From positions 62,001 to 126,000 of the forward strand of contig DF240182.1 in NCBI GenBank assembly GCA_000507305.1: DNA of 64,000 bases, given 5' to 3'. Every line of letters starts with the position of its first letter. Position 1 is the stretch's first letter. The stretch is from Breviolum minutum Mf 1.05b.01. Lineage: Eukaryota; Sar; Dinophyceae; Suessiales; Symbiodiniaceae. The translations under genes and the position numbers were made by a program. The notes under the pieces are model-generated. The model made no database searches. It was not told the origin of the DNA and saw nothing but the letters and a program-made list of their open reading frames with translations. Positions 34,297 to 46,102 of this stretch are shown here, one piece after another.

Positions 34297-34531
34297 GTAC
34301 AATTTCATCTCAATTATGTCTATTCCATAAACATATCAATTGAGAGAATTTCATAGAAATGTTGCCTCAATAGGTTGTTGATATTGGTTCAATTGAATCC
34401 TCCGAGCATTTTCACAAAAAAATCCACCTTGATGAAAGTTGCAGAACTCACAGATATCAATGGCGAAAGTCCCTAAAAGACCACTACTGTAAGATCCAAT
34501 TGTAGACCAGATTTGCGCAGTGTTTGGATGA

Positions 34532-34635
34532 TACCCTCCCTGAAACTAACATAGCCCCTGAAAATAGGCCATCCCAAAAGGAAAGTAGTCTTCCAACCAT
34601 CCATTTCAGGTGCTATGTTAGTTTCAGGGAGTGTA
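34532..34635. repeat. Fold-back MITE family C, best copy
   Basis: Arms ACCCTCCCTGAAACTAACAT and inverted ATGTTAGTTTCAGGGAGTGT, with CTTCCAACCATCCATTT inside. About 104 bp. Confidence 0.9.
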
Positions 34636-34719
34636 TCAGGGTTGGAACTGATGAGAAATGCTGCTTTTCCACTTGATGACAGAACATAGCCCTACACAAT
34701 CCTTCACAAATCATTTACC

Positions 34720-34824
34720 CATAGAATCCATGGGACGAACGGTATATTATACTAATTTATATACCATAAAAAAATCAACCATTCAGGTACAGTAGGTGAA
34801 TGTACCAGTCCCATGGATTATGGG
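34720..34824. repeat. Fold-back family D copy
   Basis: Arms ATAGAATCCATGGGAC and inverted GTCCCATGGATTATG around a TATACCATAAAAAAATCAACC-type centre. Confidence 0.75.
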
Positions 34825-35178
34825 ACACATGTTTTAATGTGTTTTTTTTCAGTTTGTTTGTATATCCTAAGCTGGTTCGGCGTTTTGTCCAACAGTATGG
34901 GTAAAAACATGTTGTGTTTTTGTTGACGCTGCTGGATCAGGGATGAGTACTTCAGACAGAGGTATCATATTATAAATGGAACCCTCAAAGCAAGAATGAT
35001 CCGTTTATATAGTTGTTTTTAGAGACAGTTTTCCTCATATGATTCGAACTTTACCCTTATGTACTAACCTATTTTCAGAGGTTTTTGCTGTTAGTTTCAG
35101 GCAGGGTATCAAAAAAATTGTTCGCACTAGGGTCCTTTATATATATATATATATTAAGAGTGAGACGCCCTTCACTGG

Positions 35179-35525
35179 TGATGGTTCAGAAATCCCAAGG
35201 CCAACCACCCTGGTAAAGAATGGAATTTCAGCTACCTATCAACCCTCAAACTGGTTTTCTCGCCGGATTTCTGGTTGCCAACGACCGTATGGTTTCTCCT
35301 TCTCAGCTCGGGAACCGGTGCCTCTGAAAGGTCAACATGATGAGGTGCAAGGAGAAGTTCTTGGACTCTCAGGGTGCGGTTTTCCGGGTTCGGTGAAGAT
35401 TTCGGAGGATGATTTCTAGAAATCCGGCAAAAAGTTGAGGGACTGGTAGTTGAAATCCCCATGATTTACAAGGGGTTGTTATACATCCAAACGGCGGTTG
35501 GCCTTGGGATTTCTGAAGCATCAAC
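35179..35525. repeat. Nested fold-back element, about 345 bp (family I)
   Basis: Outer arms GATGGTTCAGAAATCCCAAG and inverted CTTGGGATTTCTGAAGCATC. Inner arms near 35258 (GCCGGATTTCTGG) and 35418 (TCTAGAAATCCGGC) are also inverted. A short relative with the same GATGGTTCAGAAATCC end is at 44971-45034. The open frames inside are not considered genes. Confidence 0.7.
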
Positions 35526-35844
35526 AGGTATTAGCCATGAATTTTCATGAAGTTGGAGTGTTCGTTGGCATGTGAATAGTGTAGTGTAGCACTTAATTGC
35601 AACATTTGTATACAGGCAAAAAATGCGACCTCAGCCGTGGTCACCCCAAATGGTGTTTTAGTAAAGGAATTCTGCCACAGATCCGGTTAATTGAGGTTTC
35701 GGTTTCGGAATTATAGTGATTTGCTATCTTTTTGCCTCGTATTATATACAATATTCATATTTGATCGCCTCATTTTAATGCCTAAACCTGTTGCGTTGTG
35801 TTATCCTTCAACGAAAATCATTGGATCTCATGTAGGCCGCGCCA

Positions 35845-36047
35845 CTTGGATGTCCCAGGAAGTTAGGATCAATGGGTTATTCCACCTACTTATAAATGGG
35901 GTATATTAGGCTTTTATACTATAACTAGGTGGTGGTTTCAAGCCTCCCAACATCAATCTCCTGGGGATTATTGGGGTATTCCTTGAGGTTATAACCCACT
36001 GATCCTAACCTTTGATCCATCCACTTCCGTTTTAAGGGACATCCAAG
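35845..36047. repeat. Fold-back element, about 200 bp
   Basis: CTTGGATGTCCCAGGAAGTT at the left end pairs with inverted AGGGACATCCAAG at the right. The inner block GGATCAATGGGTTAT pairs with ATAACCCACTGATCC. A related left end occurs at about 47775. Confidence 0.7.
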
Positions 36048-36050
36048 CAG

Positions 36051-36158
36051 TTGCTTCACCATGGAGAAACGACGAGGTATACTTGCTCTCCCAGATGTGA
36101 TTTGAACAGCTTCAACTGCGTTGCAGATATGTCGGGGAGCTGGGCGATGAGCCCTGGG
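36051..36158 (+). CDS. Candidate exon, Cys-containing, unknown
   Basis: Acceptor CATCCAAGCAG, then LLHHGETTRYTCSPRCDLNS and FNCVADMSGSWAMSPG, then a GTTTAG donor; 36 codons in phase 0. Three Cys in TCSPRC and NC may be structural. The acceptor lies just outside a fold-back repeat. Confidence 0.4.
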
Positions 36159-36261
36159 GTTTAGGGGTAAGGAGACACACCCCTTTGAAATTACAAGGGG
36201 GATGAGTTTTGGATGGGCAGAAATGTTCGATGATTGATTCTTACATCAACAGTAGTACTAC

Positions 36262-36306
36262 TATTACTACTATTGATGATGATTATTGATATTGATGATT
36301 AAGATG

Positions 36307-36387
<81 letters not shown>

Positions 36388-36448
36388 ATGATGATGATGG
36401 TGGTGATGATGATTATGATGATGATGATGGTGGTGGTGATGATGATGC

Positions 36449-36497
<49 letters not shown>

Positions 36498-36500
36498 TAA
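36262..36500 (+). repeat. (ATG)n trinucleotide satellite
   Basis: About 70 ATG/GTG/ATT triplets. It creates poly-Met and poly-Ile frames on the two strands, which are artefacts. Confidence 0.95.
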
Positions 36501-37625
36501 CATGGAGATGAACATTAACATGAAGATTACATAAGATTACATGAGATTACCAAATCTTTTGTTTTTCTTTCCGTACTCCGTTAACTTGAGCCTGGCAATA
36601 TTCATCCCCACATCGGGATCGAATAAGTGGGAAAGTCGTTCCCTCCATGTTCCAACACGTTTACCGCATTCAGTTTGATACACTCCTTCTGAACCAAGCG
36701 CCATCTCAGGTTTTTGTGGTAAATTGTTCACAAGCAATTATGGGCCAAAAATAAGATGTTGCTTCAAACTGAATAACTGGTGTCTTTTTTTGTGTTGTTT
36801 TCCTATGTTCACAGCGAAAAAATGGAGAAATATCTATCATCCAATTGGAACATACATTGTTCAACCAGGGTGGTTAAAAACTAACAACTTACCCTCCCTA
36901 AAACTAACATAGTCCCTGAAAATTGATGGTTGGAAGATGATTCATGTCCTTTTTGGGGCCGGCCTAGGCCTCGGGGGCTACGGTAGTTTTACGGAGGGTA
37001 GATGATTTATGAAGGACTACTTCCCTCTACAAGATGGGCACCAAGAACCAGTTGGAAATGGGGGTTTCCTATTACAGTAAGGGTTTTGTTAAGGCCATTT
37101 CTAGGGGTTTTATCTACACCCCATTTTTCAACTGGCGTTTGGTGCCCATCTTTGTATCATCCCCCCCCCTGAAAGCTAACATATCCCCTCAAAATTCATG
37201 GTTGGAAGATCAAAATATAAAATGTCCTTGTAAAAATGGTTCCTTTTCAGGGGAAACATAGTAAACTTCGGGAGGGGGTGGGGGTACTAACTACATCTAT
37301 CCGGTATGTTGGGACTGGCATGAGTGCTTTGGGCTCGTTTTTTTCAGGCCTCCTGGTGCCTCAGCAACACCGCAATGCATGCTGCAGGTGGATCTTGGTT
37401 CACCAAGCGGTTTGGGTTTTCATGTGATCCTTCCATGTCCATGGGATCTAAGATCTATATATCATTTATCCTACTCGTATGGTCAAAGTACATGGCACAG
37501 TCCCCAAAAGGTAGCTTCGTACATGGCTTTTATAATCCAATACATGGTGACTGTGCCATCTACTTTTACCCTGGTGTATATAGGAGAACAGATTCCCAAT
37601 GGAACTTTTCCAATGGTTATTTAAG

Positions 37626-37749
37626 CACGTGGAGCAAATTATCCAACACAACACAAAACGTGGCAAAAAAGACTGCAGAGAGCCGTCGGGGGAATCATCC
37701 ATCCATCCCTCCTTTCGTGGCTACATGCGTGCATGCAATTTGCGTTCAT
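37626..37749 (+). CDS. Candidate exon with consensus donor
   Basis: Starts after GGTTATTTAAG, reads HVEQIIQHNTKRGKKDCREP then SSIHPSFRGYMRACNLRS, and ends at a perfect GTAAGT. A second frame is open for longer (about 150 codons) but ignores this donor. Identity unknown. Confidence 0.4.
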
Positions 37750-38048
37750 GTAAGTAGTCTACAAGTGATCATCTAAAATGTAGGGTGGGACCAAACCATG
37801 CAAAAAGATAGGGGATTCACAAAAAATTACCGAAAGCAATGCCACAAAGATGACTGCCAAACCATGCAGGACGAGAGGGGATTCAGTAATTTTGCTATTT
37901 ATTTTCGGTGTGCCACACATTCTGACCCTACTTTACATACATAGATACTTATTGACCTGTTGCATATAGATACATAGATACATAGCTGCATACATACTTA
38001 GCACATACGGTAAACGCACTGTAAATAGTAAACAATGTACATTTGTAA

Positions 38049-38172
38049 ACTTATGTGTGATGGTCCTTCCTTCATCTCCCCTGCTTTGATGGCATTGTTG
38101 CTTGGAAGGATGTGGACAAGGGCGCTTTTTGCGGCTTGCTATGTCAGGCCAGCGGCGTGGGAGAAGTCATGC
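38049..38172 (+). CDS. Candidate exon, unresolved boundaries
   Basis: One frame reads CFDGIVAWKDVDKGAFCGLL then CQASGVGEVMRG before TGA. Another frame is open too. The region is more GC-rich than its neighbours, but no good acceptor is visible. Confidence 0.3.
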
Positions 38173-38220
38173 GAGGCTGATCAAATGGTTGGGATTGGCA
38201 ACGGGTTTTCAACAATATGC

Positions 38221-38309
38221 TGGTTGTTTAGGGTATATAGGGGAGTATACTACCCTGTTAGTTGGGGATTATAATAAACTATTATAGGGATCCCTTATTA
38301 AACAACCAC
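38221..38309. repeat. Family F repeat with inverted ends
   Basis: TGGTTGTTTAGGGTATATAG at the left, AACAACCA-type right end, and internal ATACTACC. Confidence 0.65.
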
Positions 38310-38760
38310 TATAGTGTAAAGTAAAAAGGTTTTTTTGTGGCTCATGTCCAGATTTATATTTGTACTTTGCGTGCATTTGCTGTTGATGTCTCATCAATCT
38401 GTATGTTCTCATGTGCACATGGAACTGCCAGTGGCAAGCGAAGGGTTAAACTTTGGGGATTGTTTGCTAATTGGGTGATATATAGACATGTATGATATAT
38501 TTACCTGCATTTGGATACATTTGGTTGATATTTATGGTTGATATTTCTGGAAACATACCGTTCGTCCCATGTATTGCTTGGGTATGGAGCCTCCCTTGCG
38601 GTGAGACAGTGCTGTTCTCCCGACTGCGCTCTCGCTCTTCTGACTCATCACTTTGTTAGTACGACTAAGACTTGTTGATCTCTCTCTTTCTCCTTTATCG
38701 ATCTCTCTTGAGGGTCAGAAGAAGGAGAAAGGTTTTCAGTTGTGGCGTGACCTCTGCAGC

Positions 38761-38925
38761 ACTGCCAAATCAAGCTTTACAAGAGTATCACTGCCAAATC
38801 AAGCTTTACAAGAGTATCACTGCCAAATCAAGCTTTACAAGAGTATCACTGCCAAATCAAGCTTTACAAGAGTATCACTGCCAAATCAAGTTTTACAAGA
38901 GTAGCACTGCCAAACCAGCTCTAGA
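38761..38925 (+). repeat. 29-bp tandem array, about 5.5 copies
   Basis: Units start ACTGCCAAATCAAGCTTTAC, four of them identical and the last ones diverged. As 29 is not a multiple of three and the unit has no stop in any + frame, all three + frames stay open across it. Confidence 0.95.
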
Positions 38926-39149
38926 AGACACGCTAGTATTCGAAGGCACTGTATATAGGAACAGCTTGTGCAGCGCTTATCGGTCTCACCGATGTCAGAA
39001 GAGGAAGGGTTTGTCACGCCTACAAAATGCTCGAAGTCGCCTCTGCAAGTTTGGAGCTCAGATGTGACTGGGAAGTCCTTTTTTTGAGGCATGGATTGGG
39101 GTTGGGGGCCTTTTTGAAGAGGTTGGAGAAGCCCACAGGCTCCAAATCA

Positions 39150-39320
39150 ACGCTCCCAGACAATGAGGGCTTATAAACTCAAAATTTTCGGAGGTTTCAG
39201 AGCCTTATAAACTCAAAATCAAGGCTCCCAGACAATGAGGGCTGGGAGCCACATTTTTGGAGGTTTCAGAGCCTTATAAACTCAAAATCAAGGCTCCCAT
39301 CAATGAGGGCTGGGACAGGC
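39150..39320 (+). repeat. Larger tandem duplication
   Basis: TTATAAACTCAAAAT and GGCTCCCAGACAATGAGGG blocks recur two to three times, with GGAGGTTTCAGAGCC between them; unit roughly 70-80 bp. Confidence 0.8.
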
Positions 39321-40202
39321 CCAAGCTGATGTATCGCAGTTTCTTTGCGACGATGAATTTCTGAGGCCTGTTCATGTGCCTGGAAGTAGCTCCTGCGACA
39401 AGGACCTGTGGGATTTTGCTTTTGCCTTGTGCCTGTGCTCAATCATGGTGGTATTGCATGGCTGGACGCACGGATTTTAGGAATGAGGCGCCACTGATGT
39501 GCCGGCCATTGATTGTGGTTTGACCCACCTGCAACTGGCTACAGGAAGAGGGGTGGCAACAGGAAATCGAAGTGTGACAACGATCTTGTTTTCTGTGTGT
39601 TACAATGACGCAAAAGCAGAGCACCACGATGAGTAGTCTCACGGATCAATAGTGCACTTTCATGTATGATCACTGACTCATCGTCCAACAGACTTTTGAT
39701 TTTTCCACACGAGGCATAAAGACAGAGTCTTTACTTCTTCCATATGTATATTTTTTCATCTGACCAAGAATAGCCATGGCAGAGGCCATGGCAGTCGTGG
39801 CAGAAGAGGGGGGAGCAAGATGGAAACCGCCAAAGCCCGCGTCGGCATAATTTCCAGAAATTAGCTTCTGAGTCTTACCACCAAAAATCAGACTCCGAGC
39901 TACCGGCTCCTGTGCGTGGCACACTTCGAGACGCAGCCAGACGTTGGGCAAAAGAGAATGAGATTGCTGTCGCTGACTTTTCCAGCCCTAGGTCCAAAGC
40001 AGAAGGTTACCATTACACTGTAGCACATGTTTGTTTTATGTGCTTTACCTTTTGGTTTTTTCCGCCCCCGGCTTGTCCGGGTACTACTGGTACAGACAAG
40101 GAAGCACGGTAGCCTCTTTTTTAGAAGTCTCGGCACTCTGTAAATCAGAAAAAAGGCTCCCACATCAGACCTCCTCTCGCAGTTTTGGAACGGAATCAAT
40201 GC

Positions 40203-40268
40203 TCGTTCAACATGTTCTGCCAGTCAGTTCCTCCTAAAACATGTTTTGCCAGTCAGTTCCTCCTAAAA
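40203..40268 (+). repeat. Two-copy tandem repeat of about 30 bp
   Basis: TGCCAGTCAGTTCCTCCTAA occurs twice in succession, each preceded by CATGTT. Confidence 0.9.
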
Positions 40269-40993
40269 CCGAAATTTAGACACTGTTAGAGATTCCTCAA
40301 GATCAGATTTAACAGGTACCCCTTTGCATGTGAAATCAACCATGCCAATTCTGATACCATGCTTGGCATTTGCCAGGATCCATCAAGCAGTGTCAGAGGG
40401 ACGCAGCACTGCGCCGAGTGATGGCAGAAAAAACGGCGTGGGAACAGGGAATAGAGAACAAAACAACACTCATACCTAGTCGTACTCAAATTGCAACACG
40501 AGTCAGGGGAACCCACGATGAAGGAGTCGGGCGACCATGATAAAATAGTCGGTGAATACAATGTTAATTTTGGACGGGAAAACAACCCTCCGTCCCCTTG
40601 CGGTCAATGTTAAAGGGCGGGAAAGCATCCCAAGAGTTGCTCCGATTGACCAATCTAGAACGACCTCAACCAATGTCCTCGTGCACCGAAAAAAAATCCA
40701 TTTGAACACTGCAAAAACCATGGTTTTTTTAGGCTGTATACTACCCAGTTCTGTGGGGATTATCAGTACAATGGAAAGTTACAGTTTTTTTTTTGGTGGC
40801 TCAAGTGATATTCGACCTCAAAATATCCTCATGATTGTTTTCTCAAAAAAAATCCTCATGTTTGTACTACCACCCTCCCTGAAACTAGCATATTTGCTTA
40901 AAAAATCCTAGACCCCTGGAAGTTTGGAGAGTCCTATTGGAAAAGCATCATTTTTTAGGGGCTATAGGCTATGTTGAACTTCGGAACTTCCAG

Positions 40994-41037
40994 ATGTGGC
41001 TCCCAGGTGGATGCTCAATGCCCTAGCGGAGCACAAT
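40994..41037 (+). CDS. Short candidate exon
   Basis: Acceptor GGAACTTCCAG, then VAPRWMLNALAEHN and a GTAAAC donor. Helical and repeat-like, but only 14 codons. A second frame (GSQVDAQCPSGAQCKQLSQA) is open for longer. Confidence 0.35.
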
Positions 41038-41447
41038 GTAAACAATTGAGCCAGGCGGATGGCTGTGAAGGATGGGGTGAACTCTACAAAAACCCCCAAC
41101 AAAACGAACCACCTTTAGAAACCAAGGGTTTCAATGGGGGTTTAATAATACGTTATATGGCTTTATTAAGGAAAAAACCAAGGGTTTTCATAAGCCCTTT
41201 TTTACTAAGGCCTTATTTTGGGTGATGGGTGGGGGACCGGGGAGCAAGTTCGGGGTAGGTTGACCAGTCATCACTGATGTGTTTTTCGATGAGGATTTGG
41301 ATGAATCTTGAGGAGAAGGAAGAGATGTGTTTGATTTCAAGGTCTTGTGGTTGAATTGTGTTTGTATGAGAGGATGTAGGGGAGTAGATGATATGAAAGA
41401 TTGACACTGATGTTTCTTAAAGATCTTTCTAATTCTATCTACTCCAG

Positions 41448-41496
41448 AATGGTGGTTGATGAACTATCTCAAACCGATCATCATTTTGATCACAAG
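41448..41496 (+). CDS. Short candidate exon
   Basis: Excellent acceptor TCTACTCCAG, then MVVDELSQTDHHFDHK and a GTCGAT donor. Too short to identify. Confidence 0.35.
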
Positions 41497-41834
41497 GTCG
41501 ATTGCTGCTACCAGTTCTTTGGCACTTTGATACCCCCCCTCTCCCATCCCAAATGGGGGAAAACAAAAACGTGTAATAAGCTATGAATTGATTTTATCCT
41601 GATTATACAAACCTGCATCTTGACGTGTAGGGCCGTACGGTTTACTGAGCAACTACCTTAGAAGAACTACAGGGGTAGCCCGAGGCCCGAGGCCCTTAGT
41701 GGTAGCATTGATAGGGGATTATTCCATGAATATGGAGCTATAGAGGCCAAGAACCACACACACATCACTGTGTACTATTTATATTATACTTTGTTGTATT
41801 ATGTATGACCTCTCTGATTTTTTATTGTATATAT

Positions 41835-41950
41835 TTATTTATATATATATATATAATACTGTTTGGTTTTTACTTAGATATTTTATTTAGACATTTATAT
41901 CATTTATATATATATACATATTTATATATAAACATACATCCATGATACAT
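41835..41950. repeat. AT-rich simple sequence
   Basis: TATATATATA runs alternating with TTTATTTA. No gene. Confidence 0.8.
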
Positions 41951-42244
41951 AATAATCCCCCTGGCCGTTGAAATTTGAACGTTTGCAGTCCCATGGTTTG
42001 TAGCAATTGTCATCCCTTCTTTAGTAGCAACCTCCCGCAATCAACTCCGCAGTGGATCTTGTTCCTCCGGGATTGACATTGGGGACACTTGAATTTTAAT
42101 GATCATTCAGAGGTATATCGTTGGCTGCGATGCAATCGTCAGATTCAAAAAAAAATAGTCTATATAATTCTATTTTTCCAGGTTTTGGTAACGGCCATTT
42201 TCAAAAGTTTACATTTTCATGTTCAATGGTTTTTCCAATCCTAG

Positions 42245-42395
42245 GACGGCTTTGAATATACACCAATTGCCTGTCACGGGTCAACCTGCTGAGATGGGCG
42301 TTGCCTTGTGCATGTACGCTGCATCCTTCACAGACTGGGCTCGTACAGTTTGGGGACCCGAGAAGTGTCATTCAGTGAGATCCACAACTGAGTAG
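42245..42395 (+). CDS. Candidate terminal exon, unknown
   Basis: Acceptor CCAATCCTAG, then TALNIHQLPVTGQPAEMGVA and CMYAASFTDWARTVWGPEKC to TAG. This 49-codon frame has good protein-like composition with Trp, Cys and Met. No domain recognised. Confidence 0.45.
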
Positions 42396-43022
42396 CTGAT
42401 CGGATCCTGGTGATTTTCCTTGTACACTCACGAAAGTTTACATGGAACCCTTAACAATGCAGGTTTGGAAGATGTTATTCCGAATTTCCTTTCCAAACAA
42501 CTGATTTTCAGGTTCCATGTTAATTTTCCAAGGTGTAAATAATGTACTGTTAAAACATGTTAAAACGTTTTTGGTTATGGAAATATATCCCTCACTTCAA
42601 TGGGTTTTGTCGTGCAGCTCTGTGAATGATTTGTCATTTGCTTGACGATTGGTGAACCAAAAATAGCCACAATGTTTGGCAAACACCTGGTGAGAATGAG
42701 TATTTGTAGAAGAACATAATACGCAGAATACCGCCGAATTTGGAAATGCAGGATGAACGCCAGAGTAAGGAATGACACAGAGTGAATTTGCAATTTTGCA
42801 GATTTGTTCAGAAAGTGTCGGCTTGGTGACCCTTCCCAAAAAACTAACATGTCTTTTGGGTGCCCGAGGAGATGTTACCTATTTATGTAATATGTATCTA
42901 GATATGTATTGATATGTATATTTCTTGATATCTATTCTTATTCTATCCATTTTTGTATGTGACGCACTCCCCCGTAACGTCGTTGGGTATTTCCCTACAT
43001 GTCGTGTAAACCTCAACGGTAG

Positions 43023-43140
43023 AACCGGAGGCCACTACGCGCAAACTGGCCGTTGGTTGGCCCAACAAAGGAGGTCAACTTGCACCTTGACTTTGCGCCG
43101 TTTGGAACGGAGTCGTTTGGCCAGCCTTGCAACGTTAAAG
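43023..43140 (+). CDS. Candidate exon, unknown
   Basis: After AACGGTAG the frame reads NRRPLRANWPLVGPTKEVNL then HLDFAPFGTESFGQPCNVK, followed by GG/GCTTAG, a possible GC donor. A second frame (NLNGRTGGHYAQTGRWLAQQ) is open over the same bases. Confidence 0.4.
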
Positions 43141-43928
43141 GGCTTAGGATACCATCATATATTTCCAGTTGTGAGAATCAGTTTCAGCAAAAAACACAAG
43201 AAATCACATTCATGGTGTTTGTTTAGTGAGATGTTGTAACGAATCTGTTGGAGCTTCGAAGCAATTTGGTTTATATTTTTGGTCGTGGTGAAGATCTGCG
43301 TGTGCATAGGCACAGTCAACATCAACGGTCCTCATATCTCAGTTTACAAAAGAGAGATGGTGGCTGTAAACTGTACACTTATCCGTTTAGATAGATCCAG
43401 ATATCCAATGTGATATATACCCAGATCATTTGGGTAAATGATCAGGTCCTTGAGGAAGGGAATCCCTCTGATTTTCGGCAAATCTAGGTTGGTAAAGTAG
43501 TAGAATTGACTCAACATGGTTCAATTTATACAAGCATTCAAAACAGTATGGTTGGTTACTCCGGCAATGCAAGTTTATTAAAAAGCTACTGAATAGGTTA
43601 CATATTTTTTGCCAATTCTGACTTTCAATCTAAGATAACTAGGTCCAGACGGTAGTATGTTCAAACCATTGTTCATTTCCACCCTCCAACAATTTGGGAA
43701 GATGGTTTGCCATTTTGACTTATTTCCCAGAATATAAACAGCTCGCCGGCTCGACACATGATGGCTGGAAGACCAAGAGGACTTTCCGACTTTGGGGCCT
43801 GGGACCAACTCGCTGTTTTCATTAAGCTTCAGGAGCGTATGACCCATAGAATGAATGTGACTGGTATATTTACCTAATTGATTTACCATAAAAATCAAGC
43901 ATTCATGTACGTAGTCCCTATCCCGCAT

Positions 43929-44030
43929 ACTCAATGGATGGATATATTTTTTATATACGTTTACCAGAAAAAACACCATTCATGTATTTAATCATATACA
44001 GTATATACATATATACCATCCATTGAGTGT
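43929..44030. repeat. Fold-back family D-like element
   Basis: ACTCAATGGATGGATATATT at the left pairs with ATATACCATCCATTGAGT at the right. Confidence 0.75.
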
Positions 44031-44055
44031 TTGGGTATGGTTTCTGATTTTTCAG

Positions 44056-44173
44056 AATGGGGTGCTTTGTCAAAAGCCACCAACTCTTGGCAAGTTGCTG
44101 GCAGCGTCCGTCCTTTGAACGAGGCAAGTTTCCAAGTGGCCAAAACCTTTCAGGCTCTCCAGGCCTGCGTTTG
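44056..44173 (+). CDS. Candidate exon, unknown
   Basis: Acceptor GATTTTTCAG, then WGALSKATNSWQVAGSVRPL and ASFQVAKTFQALQACVW, then a GTGTAG donor. Helical with evenly spaced Ala, Trp and Val. Only this frame is open throughout. Confidence 0.45.
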
Positions 44174-44682
44174 GTGTAGGGTTGAAAAGATGACCCAAAT
44201 GGCTTGGGGATAGTTGGTTTGGGTGGTTCATTTAAAGTAATATAAGTGTGGCTATGAGATGATGATTATAGATGATTATAGTTACAGTATATAGTTGTTG
44301 ATGGTTGTTTGTTTCTTTCATCTCTTCCATTCTGCTGATAGTCTTGATCAGTGAAGGGAGGAAAACACCAACTGCAACTGTAGTGATGGAAAAGATTTGG
44401 GCTAAGGAAACAATCCCTCAATTGATCCACGTGTGATGACACAAAATACATTGGGAACTTCACTGCATGGGATGACTCTGACTAGCAATTGATACAAGCA
44501 ATCTAACCCCAAGCCATGGATAAAATCCATCATTTTCTGTGACTAGAGTGGTGATTTCAACGATTTTTGTTCGTTTTTGAACCCCCGAAGCATTTCCGGA
44601 AATGATCCACTTCGAGCGCAGATTTTTCCACCTGGGTGGCAACACAAATCACCAACGCACCCGCCCCTGGTTGGCCGGTTAG

Positions 44683-44750
44683 AACATGAAGTCCAAGTAT
44701 GGCATCGATGATGGCGATGTTGCCAGAGACTCAGGGGGAGAATGGATGTT
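44683..44750 (+). CDS. Candidate exon with possible start codon
   Basis: After CCGGTTAG the frame reads NMKSKYGIDDGDVARDSGGE then WML, with a GTAAAA donor or a stop two codons later. Acidic and polar. The ATG at 44686 could be a start. Confidence 0.35.
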
Positions 44751-45173
44751 GTAAAAAATTCAGGAAAAAATTGGTAAATGGATTATCAATGATTATGACC
44801 CCTTTACAAGTGGAGTATATATCAAAAAATATATATATATACACATATGTAATATGTAGATACCTGCTGAAAAGCAGCGATTTTTCCCACAGTTTTTACC
44901 ATGGCGTTCTGGGGTTTCACCCCGATCCAAACCAGGGATTTGTTTCTATCTCCTGTTTTGAATGCAGTGCTACTGTTGATGGTTCAGAAATCCTGCACCG
45001 GGTGGTTAGCCAGATTTTTGAACCATCAACAGTATGTTTCATGTTTTTTGGCCTCAAAGGGTCGCACTTTCCACGTTGACTCAGGGATTGATATGGCTGA
45101 GAGATTCGGCCATGCAAGCAATATCTTCAATCATAGGGAAAATGGTGGTGCCCTTGGGATGGTGCCCCAGCTG

Positions 45174-46102
45174 TTTATACAACCCCCCAAGCCCTTTAAC
45201 AGTGGATATACCCAATAAGTACCCACTGTATAAGGTGTATATTAGGGGTTTATTATTAAGGGGCCCCTTTCCAAGGGTTTTCTCAGCATTTTCCCTATGA
45301 GATAAGAAATGGCAAAGGCATTGAATGAACCTTCACCACGGGTTTCGCTTTCCACGACCTAAGGATATGTTGACTTTAAAGGAGCTGTTAGTTGAACTTG
45401 GAGGGTTTCTTTGGTGGGTTTATGTTTGGCCATGTTGAAGAGGGATTGTTTTTTGTTTTAAATGAGATATTTCGTTTGAACACAAAACTTTAATGTTTTT
45501 TGCATACCATAGTCATCTCAGTTTTTTGGTGATTGAAAGTCTTTAAAGTGGTGTCCCGCGAAAGTCAGCCATTTCCATTTAGATGTTTTTGCAACATGTT
45601 GGGAGATGCGTTGCAATATAATATAATATAATATAGTATGATATAATTTAATATAATATAATATAATATAATATATAATATAATATACTATAATATAATA
45701 AAATATATAATATAATATACTATAATATACTATAATATATTTTAATTTGATTTGATATGATATAATGTAATATAATATGATTCAATAAGTTATAATATGA
45801 TATGATACAATATAAAATGATTTAATATAATACAATATAGTGAGATATATTTTGATATAGTATAGTTCAATATAAGATATTGTTATATAATATAACATAA
45901 CCTAACATAACATATCATAACATACATACAGTTGATTTATATATATATATATTTAATATGCATACCTATATATGTACTTTTTTTAGTTCATACGCATACA
46001 CACTAGATGTCTGGCCAATACCCACCGCCAAAAAAAACATGTTAAACGTAGGGAAAAACCATTGGACCTGATATGAACCCTACATGAATTGCCTGGTTCC
46101 AG
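45174..46102. other. Gene-free stretch
   Basis: No supported exon. It contains the AT-only satellite at 45617-45950 and ends at the acceptor of the exon starting at 46103. Confidence 0.5.
45617..45950. repeat. AT satellite (ATAATATA)n
   Basis: Irregular repeats of TATAATATAA-type units over about 330 bp, degenerate towards the 3' side. Confidence 0.9.

Larger units (their letters stand above)
38560..40640. other. Compositionally distinct island rich in tandem duplications
   Basis: Lacks the fold-back families found elsewhere, has several kinds of local tandem repeat, and a higher density of open frames on both strands. One + frame from ATG at about 39773 (MAEAMAVVAEEGGARWKPPK) and another near 39890-40020 (RDAARRWAKENEIAVADFSS) look protein-like, and so does a - strand frame over 39670-39951. 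A TGGTATCAGA decamer on the - strand near 40350 resembles an initiator-Met tRNA primer-binding site of Ty1-copia elements, but matching LTRs were not found. Most likely an inserted, partly decayed element. Confidence 0.35.

Noticed and set aside
36270..36534. Poly-Ile and poly-Met open frames
   Set aside because: Products of the (ATG)n satellite read on the two strands.
40286..40585. Copia-type primer-binding site (TGGTATCAGA on -) as proof of an LTR element
   Set aside because: A 10-base match is expected by chance in a window this size at a noticeable rate, and no matching LTR pair was found.
42575..42850. Two overlapping minus-strand frames of 80-91 codons
   Set aside because: Both are open over the same bases and neither shows a domain. 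They cannot both be real and nothing decides between them.
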